Source: Deltaproteobacteria bacterium | Lineage (GTDB): Bacteria; Desulfobacterota; Syntrophia; Syntrophales; JAFGHS01 | Length of the DNA: 64,000 nt | Direction of reading: 5' to 3' | Assembly: GCA_016928025.1 (NCBI GenBank) | Contig: JAFGLN010000015.1 | Span: forward strand, 47,457-111,456 | Shown: positions 45,093 to 53,266 of the stretch, piece by piece | How the letters are laid out: the number at the start of each line of letters is the position of its first letter | How positions within the stretch are numbered: position 1 is the first letter of the stretch | Notes under the pieces: model-generated | What the model was told of the DNA's origin: nothing | The model's database searches: none | The model's input: the letters and a program-made list of their open reading frames with translations, nothing else | Position numbers and translations under genes: made by a program

Positions 45093-45479
45093 TTAAATAG
45101 CTGAATACTTATAAAACACAATCTGATAGGTATTATTAACCGGCATCTTGTTGTGGACGACGACCAGTTCGATTCGCTTTAAATCCTGAACGGCTGATTC
45201 CCCGACGACGACTTCCCAGATATAATCCGGAAATAATTCACCGAAATCACCGCGGCCCGACATCAGATCCCTTGCGGAGGCCGCCTCCAACTCCGCCATT
45301 TTCCCCTGAGCCAGAAGGGCGGCCGTCGTCGCAAATCTGGCGTCATTTTTCATCGAGAGGCTCTGTGACTGGGATTGAAAAACCGCTACCAGGGCAATGG
45401 CCAGAATGGACATGGCAATCATCACTTCAAGCAGGGTAAAACCCCTTGCCCCTCGCTCCTTGCACCTTGAACCTTGCAC
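45093..45479 (-). CDS. gspI: T2SS minor pseudopilin GspI
   Basis: A 128-residue minor pseudopilin. The prepilin signal is RGARGFTLLEVMIAMSILAI, and the globular part fits GspI (LLAQGKMAELE, WEVVVGESAVQDLKRIELVV). The start is a GTG inside a low-complexity tract of CAAGGTG/CAAGGTT units, so the leader peptide (MQGSRCKERGARG) is itself encoded by the repeat. This start is the only one that gives a leader of suitable length. Confidence 0.85.
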   Translation of the reverse strand: MQGSRCKERGARGFTLLEVMIAMSILAIALVAVFQSQSQSLSMKNDARFATTAALLAQGKMAELEAASARDLMSGRGDFGELFPDYIWEVVVGESAVQDLKRIELVVVHNKMPVNNTYQIVFYKYSAI

Positions 45480-45515
45480 CTTGCACCTCTCCCCTTGCTC
45501 CTTGAACCTTGAATC
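45456..45515 (-). repeat. Degenerate CCTTG(A/C)(A/T)CC tract in the gspH-gspI junction
   Basis: About seven imperfect copies of a 7- to 8-nt unit (CCTTGAAC, CCTTGCAC, CCTTGCTC) fill this stretch. The tract spans the gspH-gspI spacer and the start of gspI. Similar single units occur near 40583-40597 and 6587-6615. It may be a slippage-prone spacer. Confidence 0.7.
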
Positions 45516-45520
45516 CTATG

Positions 45521-46030
45521 TTACGAAGACTTCAATTCATCAAAATCAATATAACGATCGTAGACCTTCACTTCCGCCAGAAAGGGCGTAATGAAAACCG
45601 TTAAATACTTGTTATCTTTTAAAAAATGAATAACCGTCGGTTGGACATAGCCTTTTTTGAACAATACCATTTGCGCCTCTCCTTCGGCGAGTTTTGTTGA
45701 GCCGACCCGATACATGTCCGCAATTTCAACCCCATTCGGCAGGCGAACGGACCGTTTTTTTAATTCGTCCTTTTTTTCCGCCGTCATATCGACGCTGTAG
45801 CGCCAATACTCCCCACTGTCCAGATCAAAACGGATAATGTAGTCAACCTGCTCACGGACGGCCTCGCTTCTCAATTCCTTTACGGCGCCGGTCAATTGTC
45901 TGGCCGCTGTTTTAAGATCGTCTTCCAAAAGGACGTCTCTGACGCGCGGCACCGCAAAGGTCAGCATGAGACCGATGAGAAAAACCACAACGGCAAGCTC
46001 AATGAGTGTATAGCCTTTGTTATTCGACAT
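45521..46030 (-). CDS. gspH: T2SS minor pseudopilin GspH
   Basis: A 169-residue pseudopilin with prepilin signal MSNNKGYTLIELAVVVFLIG and a GspH-type globular domain (LTGAVKELRSEAVREQVDYI, PNGVEIADMYRVG, YVQPTVIHFLKDNKYLTVFI). The start at 46030 lies inside the last codons of gspG (11-bp overlap) and gives a short leader. GspH is a minor pilin near the pseudopilus tip. Confidence 0.87.
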   Translation of the reverse strand: MSNNKGYTLIELAVVVFLIGLMLTFAVPRVRDVLLEDDLKTAARQLTGAVKELRSEAVREQVDYIIRFDLDSGEYWRYSVDMTAEKKDELKKRSVRLPNGVEIADMYRVGSTKLAEGEAQMVLFKKGYVQPTVIHFLKDNKYLTVFITPFLAEVKVYDRYIDFDELKSS

Positions 46031-46460
46031 CCCAGCTATTGATATCCTTATTTTTCCCCTCGCCGCCGACTTCCCCGTCGGCACCCAGACAGCTTAGATC
46101 AAACTCATCATGCGCCCCGGGAGAAAGATAGACGAAGTCGCGATCCCAAGGGTCTTTGGGCACTTTCCCTTTTTCCAGATAACCTCCCTGCCGCCAACTT
46201 TTAGCGAGTTGTCCGACGGCAGGCGGTTCAACCAGCGCCTGCAGACCCTGTTCCGTCGTCGGATAGGCGCCGTTATCCAATCGGTATAATTTCAGGGCCG
46301 TCCCGAGGCTTTCAATTTGAATCCGGGCTTTCGCCTGTCTCGCTTCATCGGGTCGTCCCATGATCCGGGGAACGATCAAACCGGCCAGAATCCCCAAAAT
46401 CACAATAACGACCATGAGCTCGATGAGCGTAAAGCCCCGTTCATCGGTTCTTCTGTTCAT
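46020..46460 (-). CDS. gspG: T2SS major pseudopilin GspG
   Basis: A 146-residue major pseudopilin: prepilin signal RTDERGFTLIELMVVIVILG with cleavage between Gly9 and Phe10 and Glu at +5, then the typical GspG body (ALKLYRLDNGAYPTTEQGLQ, ALVEPP, GYLEKGKVPKDPWDRDFVYL) and the calcium-site tail (GADGEVGGEGKNKDI). GGAGG stands ahead of the ATG at 46460. GspG forms the pseudopilus shaft. Its prepilin peptidase GspO is not in this window. Confidence 0.93.
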   Translation of the reverse strand: MNRRTDERGFTLIELMVVIVILGILAGLIVPRIMGRPDEARQAKARIQIESLGTALKLYRLDNGAYPTTEQGLQALVEPPAVGQLAKSWRQGGYLEKGKVPKDPWDRDFVYLSPGAHDEFDLSCLGADGEVGGEGKNKDINSWDVE

Positions 46461-46495
46461 ATCTACCTCCATATTATTAAATCTTTCTCGCTTCG

Positions 46496-47722
46496 TCACC
46501 TCACCAGTTGATTCATCTCAAAAATAGGCAACAAAACGGAAATGACAATAAACCCGACCATAAGACCCATGACGAGAATCATCACCGGCTCCAACATGGA
46601 GGTCATCAATACCACACCGGCTTCCGATTCTTTTTCATAGGCATCGGCAATCTTATAAAGCATGCTCTCCATATTGCCGCTTTGTTCGCCCACGGAAATC
46701 ATTTCCACCGTCACAGGCGGGAACAGACCACTCACGGCAAGGGTTGACGAAAGGCTTTGTCCTTCTTCGACGGCCTTTGCCGCGCACCCGATCTCATCGG
46801 CGATAAGCTGATTATTGACGACGTTTTTGACAATCTGCAAGGCGGACAGCAAAGGAACCCCGCTTTGCAGGAGCGTCCCCAGGGTCCGGCTGAATCTCGC
46901 CATGGCGATTTTTTCGCTGATCGGACCAAAGAGGGGCGCTTTGATTTTCAATCGATCCCAGGCATAACGCCCTTTTTCCGTTTTTGTGATGGCATATCGA
47001 AAAGCGAAAATCATAACCATGATCAAAAGACAAATAAACCACCAAAACGATTGAAAAAAACGGCTGACCGTGATGAGAAATACGGTAATGCGAGGAAGGG
47101 TCTGGTGCATCTCGCTGAACATGTGAGTGATGTTGGGAACGACGAAAGTAATAAGAAATAAAAGAACGGCCGAACCGATAAAAAACATAAAAATGGGGTA
47201 GGCCATCGCCGATCTGATTTTCGTTTGCAGGGCCTGCTGCCCTTCCGTGAAGTCCGCCAGTCTTTCCAAAACAAGATGGAGTGTGCCCGACGCCTCTCCC
47301 GCCCGTACCATATTAATATAAAAAGGGGGGAAAACACGCGAAAAATGAGACAGCGATTGCGTAAAGCTGTTTCCTTCATTAACATCGTCTTTGATTTGGG
47401 CCAGGGTCTTTTTCAATTCGGGATGCATGATTTGCGACACGAGGGTTGACAGTGACTGGACCAGGGGAAGTCCCGCTCCCAGGAGAGTGGCCAATTGCCT
47501 GGTCATGGAGGAAATATCCCGCAGTCTGATCTTCCTGGGCAAACCCCAAGTCGCCTTGACGGGAATTGCGCCTTTTTTTTCGTCCGCCGTCTCTATGAGT
47601 TCGACGGGGAATATCTCGCTTTCCCTCAGTTTCTGCCGGGCGGCAACAATGCTGCCCGCATCAATGAGGCCCTGCATTTTTCGACCTCGGGCATCTAGCG
47701 CGTTGTATTCATAAACCGGCAT
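46496..47722 (-). CDS. gspF: T2SS inner-membrane platform protein GspF
   Basis: A 408-residue polytopic protein with two GspF repeats (LRDISSMTRQLATLLGAGLP near 70-90 and MARFSRTLGTLLQSGVPLLS near 270-290) and three membrane helices. It is the platform around which the ATPase drives pilin insertion. It begins with VYEYNALDARGRKMQG as usual. It is the first gene of the operon: promoter-like boxes lie 44-72 nt ahead, and the next gene upstream is divergent. Confidence 0.92.
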   Translation of the reverse strand: MPVYEYNALDARGRKMQGLIDAGSIVAARQKLRESEIFPVELIETADEKKGAIPVKATWGLPRKIRLRDISSMTRQLATLLGAGLPLVQSLSTLVSQIMHPELKKTLAQIKDDVNEGNSFTQSLSHFSRVFPPFYINMVRAGEASGTLHLVLERLADFTEGQQALQTKIRSAMAYPIFMFFIGSAVLLFLITFVVPNITHMFSEMHQTLPRITVFLITVSRFFQSFWWFICLLIMVMIFAFRYAITKTEKGRYAWDRLKIKAPLFGPISEKIAMARFSRTLGTLLQSGVPLLSALQIVKNVVNNQLIADEIGCAAKAVEEGQSLSSTLAVSGLFPPVTVEMISVGEQSGNMESMLYKIADAYEKESEAGVVLMTSMLEPVMILVMGLMVGFIVISVLLPIFEMNQLVR

Positions 47723-47765
47723 AACCCTTCCTCTCTAAAGTGAAAATCGATAAAACGACCGGTAC

Positions 47766-47794
47766 ACTATATCATTTGAATATTTTTTTCTTAA
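47766..47794 (-). promoter_or_regulatory. Candidate promoter of the T2SS operon
   Basis: On the minus strand TTAAGA (47794-47789), a 17-nt spacer and TATAGT (47771-47766) lie upstream of gspF in an AT-rich stretch. The -35 is only a 4/6 match. No riboswitch or sigma-54 motif was found here. Confidence 0.45.
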
Positions 47795-47873
47795 TATTTT
47801 TTTCCAGATGATTTAATAGAGGAAGTTCATAAAAAAAAGAAAAACGTTGAATAAAGGAAATATTTACTGGAAG

Positions 47874-50495
47874 ATGGACAGGACCGCCAGAAACGTAAAA
47901 AGCGGCATATCCGCTTTGGACCAGGTCATTCAAGAACTTCGCCTCGGTGACAATGTCGTTTGGCAGGTCGATAGTCTCGATGATTACGCTCATTTTACAG
48001 AACCTTTTGTTCATCAGGCCCTGCAGGACGAACGGACGTGCGTCTATCTGCGTTTTGCCCCTCATGAGCCGATCCTCAAACCGGTCGAAGGCCTTTCAAT
48101 CATTGAGGTGGACCCCCAGGCCGGCTTCGATGCCTTCAGCGGTGAAGTGCACAATATTATTGAAAACCTGGGCAAAGAGGTTTTCTATGTCTTTGATAAT
48201 CTGTCCGCCCTCGTCGTCGAATGGGCGACCGACGAACTGCTGGCGAACTTTTTTCAGGTGACCTGCCCCTTTCTCTTTGAGCTGGATACGGTGGCCTATT
48301 TTGCCCTGACCCGGGGACAGCACGCCCACAGCGCCGTGGCCCGGATCCGCGATACCACCCAGGTGCTGCTGGACGTCTATCATGTCCAGGAAAACATGTA
48401 CATCCACCCGCTCAAGGTGTGGGACCGATATACGCCCCAAATGTTTCTACCCCATTTGATGTCGGGAAACAAATGGTCGCCTCTGTTTCAAAGCGGTGAA
48501 GCCGCCTGGGTTTCCGCATCGGCCAGCCGAAAGCCGCTGCATATCACGGCCAATTCCATCGCCCCTTGGGAAAGTGTTTTCAGAAAATTGATCCAGAACC
48601 GGGAAGTCTGCCGGCAGGAGTCCGGCATGACGCCTGAATTCACAGCGCTCAAGCAGGAACTGACCCGCATGATCATCGGCAGCCATCCGGAATTCAACCG
48701 GCTGACCGACACCTATCTCGATCTCGACGATCTTTTTGCCGTCCGGGACCGCCTCATCGGATCGGGCCGGATCGGAGGCAAGGCTGCAGGCATGCTCTTG
48801 GCGAGAAAAGTCCTGCTGAAAAGCAAAGGAGACATGGACTTTTCCCAAATCCTGGAAACCCATGATTCTTTCTATATCGGATCGGATGTTTTTTTTACCT
48901 TCCTGGTCAACAACGACCTGTTCCGGATGCGCTTACAGCTGTCGAGGAGTTCCCACATCTCCCGCGAAGAATTTGATGAAGTGGAACGGCGCTTTTTGGA
49001 AGGCGGGTTCCCGCCGCAGATTGTGGAGCAGTTTCGGGACATGTTGGACTATTTCGGCCAGGCGCCTATTATCGTCCGGTCCAGCAGCCTTTTGGAAGAC
49101 AGTTTCGGAAATGCCTTCGCCGGCAAATACCGCAGCGAATTCTGCGCCAATCAGGGAAGTCCGGATGAACGACTGAAGGAATTCATGAACGCCGTCAAAC
49201 TGGTTTATGCCAGCGCCCTGAACCCCGATGCCCTGACCTATCGCCGGGCGAGAGGCCTCGGAGAAAACGACGAACAAATGGCCATCCTGGTTCAGCGCGT
49301 TTCCGGCATGCCTTATAAAAATTATTTTTTCCCATCCCTCGCCGGTGTGGCGTTTTCCCATAATCTTTACGCCTGGACCGATCGCATCGATCCGCAAAAA
49401 GGCATGATCCGCCTCGTCTTCGGGTTGGGAACCCGGGCTGTGAACCGCGTGGGGGATGACTATCCGCGCATGATCGCCGTCAGTCACCCGCAATTGAGAC
49501 CGGAGACGGGTTTAAGAATCACAAAGTATTCCCAATGGGATGTAGACCTTATCGATCTGAAGGCAAACAGCCTCGAAACCAAACCCATCGAAGACATCCT
49601 CGCGGACCGGGATTACCCGAATTTGCACCTGATGGTATCACTGCTCGAAGACGGCTATCTGTCCGATCCCATGATCGGGCGTCTGGAGAACACCCGGCAG
49701 CATTTCATCATGACCTTCAACAATCTAATCAACCGTACGGACTTCGTCCCGATCATCGACAACATGCTGACCACCCTGACCAAAGCTTACAACCATCCCC
49801 TCGACACGGAATTCACGGCGTTTATTGATGACAGCGGGCGGGTTCGTATCAATCTTCTTCAGTGCCGTCCCATGCGGGTGCCCGGCTTGTCGGAGGCCAT
49901 TGAGCTTCCTGCCGATATTCCCCGGGAGCGGATCCTCTTTAAGGCCAACCGCACCATCAGCAGCGGCATCAAATCGGGCATTCGTCACATCCTCTACATC
50001 GATCCGAAAAAATACGCCGCCATCGAATCGCCGGACATCAAGAAATCTCTGGGCCGTATCGTCGGCAAAATCAATGAACATCCTCAAATCATTCAGGATA
50101 AAATCATTATGATGGGGCCGGGGCGATGGGGAAGCAGCAATATCGATCTGGGTGTCAATGTTTCTTATGCCGACATCAACAATACCTCGGTCCTGGTGGA
50201 AATCGCCCGCGAAGAGGCCGGGCACGTTCCGGAAGTGTCTTACGGAACGCATTTTTTTCTTGATCTGGTCGAGGCCCAGATTATTTATCTACCGGTTTAT
50301 CCGGCCGATCCCGATGCCGATTTCAACGTGGAACTCTTTGACAACATGCCGAACACCCTTTGTGATATCCTGCCGGAAGCGGAAAAATTTGCGCCCTTTA
50401 TTAAGGTAATCGATCTGATCCAGGCGACGAACGGGCGGTCGGCAAAAGTTGTGGCGGACCCCAAAACGCAAAAATCCATTTGCTATCTCGAATAA
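47874..50495 (+). CDS. PEP/pyruvate-binding domain protein with RecA/KaiC-like N-terminus
   Basis: About 873 residues. Residues about 8-180 resemble a KaiC/RecA-like domain (SALDQVIQELRLGDNVVWQV, VYLRFAPHE, VFYVFDNLSALVVEWATD) but the Walker A lysine loop is missing, so it may not bind ATP there. From about 300 a pyruvate-phosphate-dikinase N-terminal ATP-grasp domain follows (IGGKAAGMLLARKVLL, IIVRSSSLLEDSFGNAFAGK, LLQCRPMR). The swivelling His domain and the PEP-utilising barrel of PpsA/PpdK are absent, so it cannot be a full synthase. The end is another conserved part (MMGPGRWGSSNIDLGVNVSY). Role unknown; a phosphotransferase module or sensor is possible. The ATG at 47874 is used; a TTG at 47847 is possible. 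Confidence 0.72.
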   Translation: MDRTARNVKSGISALDQVIQELRLGDNVVWQVDSLDDYAHFTEPFVHQALQDERTCVYLRFAPHEPILKPVEGLSIIEVDPQAGFDAFSGEVHNIIENLGKEVFYVFDNLSALVVEWATDELLANFFQVTCPFLFELDTVAYFALTRGQHAHSAVARIRDTTQVLLDVYHVQENMYIHPLKVWDRYTPQMFLPHLMSGNKWSPLFQSGEAAWVSASASRKPLHITANSIAPWESVFRKLIQNREVCRQESGMTPEFTALKQELTRMIIGSHPEFNRLTDTYLDLDDLFAVRDRLIGSGRIGGKAAGMLLARKVLLKSKGDMDFSQILETHDSFYIGSDVFFTFLVNNDLFRMRLQLSRSSHISREEFDEVERRFLEGGFPPQIVEQFRDMLDYFGQAPIIVRSSSLLEDSFGNAFAGKYRSEFCANQGSPDERLKEFMNAVKLVYASALNPDALTYRRARGLGENDEQMAILVQRVSGMPYKNYFFPSLAGVAFSHNLYAWTDRIDPQKGMIRLVFGLGTRAVNRVGDDYPRMIAVSHPQLRPETGLRITKYSQWDVDLIDLKANSLETKPIEDILADRDYPNLHLMVSLLEDGYLSDPMIGRLENTRQHFIMTFNNLINRTDFVPIIDNMLTTLTKAYNHPLDTEFTAFIDDSGRVRINLLQCRPMRVPGLSEAIELPADIPRERILFKANRTISSGIKSGIRHILYIDPKKYAAIESPDIKKSLGRIVGKINEHPQIIQDKIIMMGPGRWGSSNIDLGVNVSYADINNTSVLVEIAREEAGHVPEVSYGTHFFLDLVEAQIIYLPVYPADPDADFNVELFDNMPNTLCDILPEAEKFAPFIKVIDLIQATNGRSAKVVADPKTQKSICYLE

Positions 50496-50858
50496 AGAAA
50501 GGATTGATTGCGCGGTAACAGATGAATCATGATCAGGAATGATCGAAAATTTGCCATGATACACCCGCGAAAATCTTCTTGAGATTCAATATATTAATCC
50601 CGGTTGCTCTTTCAGTCTCTTCCGCCGTTTACCTTGGTGTTTCCGTCATTTTCCGTTCGATCAGTACTTATTCAATAGACCTTGACCTTAAACGGCAAAC
50701 CATTTATATAGAAGCCCAATTTAGGCACCAAAGTATTTTCGAAAAACCTTACGATATAATTCCAAGGTCCATACAGGTCATAGTTATGGTCAGTAACTGC
50801 GAATTGCCACATTGCGCAGCCAACATATTAAGTAGTCAGAAGGAGGTAAAAACAAAAC
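50496..50858 (+). other. Intergenic region upstream of the CoA-transferase pair
   Basis: No gene is seen in this 363-nt spacer. It holds the predicted promoter at 50682-50710 and an untranslated leader of about 140 nt with short dyads (for example GTTA-N7-TAAC near 50784) before AAGGAGG and the ATG. Confidence 0.5.
50682..50710 (+). promoter_or_regulatory. Candidate sigma-70 promoter of the class I CoA-transferase operon
   Basis: TTGACC (50682-50687), a 17-nt spacer and TATATA (50705-50710) lie about 150 nt upstream of the alpha-subunit gene. Confidence 0.5.
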
Positions 50859-51857
50859 ATGGCGGAAGAAGTTGATTACAAACATAAATTGTATAAGCTC
50901 ATGTTCGAACAGGAAGCCGTTGCGACCTTTGTGAAAGACGGCACGTCCTTCACCGTGGGCGGCTTTTTGATCAATAGAGAATCGGATTGTGTTTTTCGGG
51001 AAATCGCCCGACAGGGACAAAAGGACCTTAAATTCATTGAAGAAAGCGCTTCTCCAGGTGTAGACATGCTGATAGGAACGGGCCAACTGGTTCAATTTGA
51101 TACGGCCTATATTATGCACCGACAGGTTGGAGGCATCGTGAGCATGCCGAATCTGGAAAGATGCCTTCAGGAAGGCAATCCTCGTCCCATTGATTTGGGG
51201 GGCGTCATGACGACGCCGAATTATAAGGGTAACGAGAAACCTCTGGAAGTTATCGACTGGACCAACTTCCAGGTTTCCTTGAGATATGTAGCCGCTTCCA
51301 TGAAAATTCCCTTTATGCCGAACCGCTCCTCATTTGGGACCGACATACCCAAATACAACAAACAGATCAAACTGATCAACGACCCGTATACCGATCAGCC
51401 CATCCACCTCATTCCATCATACGATTTGGATGTGGCCTTTATCACCGTTCAGAAGGCCGATCGGCGGGGCAATGGCCAGGTTTGGGGATATGAAGGATGC
51501 GATGCCTGGAAGGCCCGGGCGGCCAAACATGTCGTCCTGTTTGCCGAGAAAATCGTTTCGACGGAAGAAATATACCGACATCCCTCCAATACAATCATTC
51601 CCGCATACTGTACCGATGCGGTGGTCTACCTGCCTTTCAGCAGCCTGCCCTTCCCGGTTTACGGATGTCACGGAAGCGATGGTTTTACCCTGATGAACAT
51701 GCTGTTGTCTTCCCAGACGAGGGACGGCTGGAAGATGTGGATGGACGAATGGGTATACGGTTGTAAGGACAATAACGATTTTTGCGGAAAGATCGGCTGG
51801 GAAGTCCTGGAACGGTCTGTCAAATCAGCTCATGTCTTGAACACCATACCCGACTAA
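50859..51857 (+). CDS. Class I CoA-transferase alpha subunit (GctA-like)
   Basis: A 332-residue class I CoA-transferase alpha subunit resembling glutaconate CoA-transferase A. Features are the N-terminal DGTSFTVGGFLINRESDCVF, the LKFIEESASPGVDMLIGTGQ segment and the DVAFITVQKADRRGNGQVWG strand near 200. Class I enzymes exchange CoA between carboxylates such as glutaconate, 3-oxo acids or steroid ring fragments. AAGGAGG lies ahead of the ATG. The beta-subunit gene follows after 33 nt, so both form one enzyme. The natural acid is unknown; a role in anaerobic fatty or aromatic acid use fits the setting. Confidence 0.85.
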   Translation: MAEEVDYKHKLYKLMFEQEAVATFVKDGTSFTVGGFLINRESDCVFREIARQGQKDLKFIEESASPGVDMLIGTGQLVQFDTAYIMHRQVGGIVSMPNLERCLQEGNPRPIDLGGVMTTPNYKGNEKPLEVIDWTNFQVSLRYVAASMKIPFMPNRSSFGTDIPKYNKQIKLINDPYTDQPIHLIPSYDLDVAFITVQKADRRGNGQVWGYEGCDAWKARAAKHVVLFAEKIVSTEEIYRHPSNTIIPAYCTDAVVYLPFSSLPFPVYGCHGSDGFTLMNMLLSSQTRDGWKMWMDEWVYGCKDNNDFCGKIGWEVLERSVKSAHVLNTIPD

Positions 51858-51890
51858 TCAATGGGATCAATCATAAAGGAGGATATAACC

Positions 51891-52817
51891 ATGGCAGATG
51901 ATCAGGTAACACCTGAAATGATAAAAAAAGCAGAAAAAGAAAAATGGAATTCTATATATAAGGTATGTTGTACCGGTGCGAGAGAATTTAAAGACCGGAA
52001 TTGCGTTTTTGGAGGCGTGGGAATCTCGTTTCTTACCGTCGCCATCGCCAAAATGGTGCATGCGCCGAATATGATCCTTGTGGCAGAGGCGGGCTATGTC
52101 GGATTTGCCGGTGTCGCCGCCATGGGAAGTCCGGCGGACAATCCCGGCGGTTACATGGCCATGTGTCATCAAGGGCTTTTCGACATGTTCCGGGACCAGC
52201 AGGGGGGCTTCATGGACCAGGCGTGTCTGGGGCTTGCCCAAATAGACAAATTCGGCAACGTCAATGTCAGCTATGTCAATCCGTTAATCCGGATAAACGG
52301 CAGCGGCGGCGGCGGAGACATTTCGTCGTCGGCCAAATCGGTCATTTACGTCGGCGAATATAATCCGCGGCAATTCCGTGAGAAACTGGACTACACGACC
52401 AACCCCGGATTTCTTGACGGCAGTCCGAACGCACGGCAAAAGGCAGGTTTGGTTGGAGGAGGCCCCTCTGCCTTCGTAACGGACAGAGGCGTTTTCCGTT
52501 TCGATCCGGAGACCCATGAAATATATTTGGCCGACGTGTTTCCCTGGCAGGATGAAAAAGATATCGATGAAATCGTCAAGGCAACGCCATGGAAACTCAA
52601 AGTGGCCAAAGACTTGAAAATTATCGATCCGCCGTCGGAAGATGAAGAAAATGCCGTCGCCTTGATGGATCCTCTATCCTTCTATCGGATCACGCAATAT
52701 GTGGATCGACCTTCATCCAAATACACGCTGATGGGACGGCACGACCTTATCGCCTTTAACTATAATGCGATCATGCTCGAAGAAAGCATCAGATATAATT
52801 CGAAAATCATGATTTAG
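51891..52817 (+). CDS. Class I CoA-transferase beta subunit (GctB-like)
   Basis: A 308-residue beta subunit that partners the gene just upstream. Segment MILVAEAGYVGFAG puts Glu66 at the expected catalytic glutamate of class I CoA-transferases, which forms the glutamyl-CoA thioester. The glycine-rich GSGGGGDISSSAKSVIYVGE stretch and GGGPSAFVTDRGVFRFDPE are typical of GctB/IpdB relatives. The ATG at 51891 is chosen because AAAGGAGG precedes it. A strong terminator follows at 52888. Confidence 0.85.
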   Translation: MADDQVTPEMIKKAEKEKWNSIYKVCCTGAREFKDRNCVFGGVGISFLTVAIAKMVHAPNMILVAEAGYVGFAGVAAMGSPADNPGGYMAMCHQGLFDMFRDQQGGFMDQACLGLAQIDKFGNVNVSYVNPLIRINGSGGGGDISSSAKSVIYVGEYNPRQFREKLDYTTNPGFLDGSPNARQKAGLVGGGPSAFVTDRGVFRFDPETHEIYLADVFPWQDEKDIDEIVKATPWKLKVAKDLKIIDPPSEDEENAVALMDPLSFYRITQYVDRPSSKYTLMGRHDLIAFNYNAIMLEESIRYNSKIMI

Positions 52818-52887
52818 AAAACCCGGCAACGCAGATCGTTTTGTCCGCCCGGACAGGAAAGGGCATAACGCCCTGCCTGACTGATTT

Positions 52888-52931
52888 AACAAGAGAAAGC
52901 CCCGACTTACGGGTCGCGGCTTTCTCTTGTT
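52888..52931 (+). terminator. Terminator after the CoA-transferase pair
   Basis: AACAAGAGAAAGCC (52888-52901) pairs perfectly with GGCTTTCTCTTGTT (52918-52931), a 14-bp stem with a 16-nt loop 70 nt after the beta-subunit stop. T-rich sequence follows. Confidence 0.75.
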
Positions 52932-53078
52932 ATCCCCCTTATCTTTATAATTTCCATTTTAGAAAGGCAAAAAATGTTCCGGATAAAAACATTAAAGATC
53001 ATTTATCCAACCAGCAAAATCGTCACCTGTTTATAAAATCCATAAAATCTACATCGGGATATTCATTTTGACAAAGTT

Positions 53079-53094
53079 TTGACAAATACGTCAA
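53079..53094. promoter_or_regulatory. TTGAC-N6-GTCAA palindrome upstream of the DUF401 gene
   Basis: A perfect 16-nt palindrome (half-site TTGAC) overlaps a second TTTTGACAAA copy 10 nt upstream. It could be an operator or a -35-like element. The stretch 52932-53266 otherwise holds no gene. Confidence 0.4.
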
Positions 53095-53215
53095 CCGCCT
53101 GACAAGGACATTTGCCGCACATCAGACCGCTCATTGCAGCAGCAAAGGTGACCCGGTCTCAATATGTAACGCCATGAATATTTAGGCTGACATGTCTGCT
53201 TGAATTCATCACTAT

Positions 53216-53253
53216 GATCTGTTAAGGAAGTGATCTCACATCTTCAACAGATC
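53216..53253 (+). promoter_or_regulatory. Hairpin directly before the DUF401 ribosome binding site
   Basis: GATCTGTT (53216-53223) pairs with AACAGATC (53246-53253) and the inner bases pair partly, giving a 17-step stem with three mismatches. It ends just before AGGA and the ATG at 53267, so it may affect translation or transcript ends. Confidence 0.45.
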
Positions 53254-53266
53254 TCAGGACCAAAAA

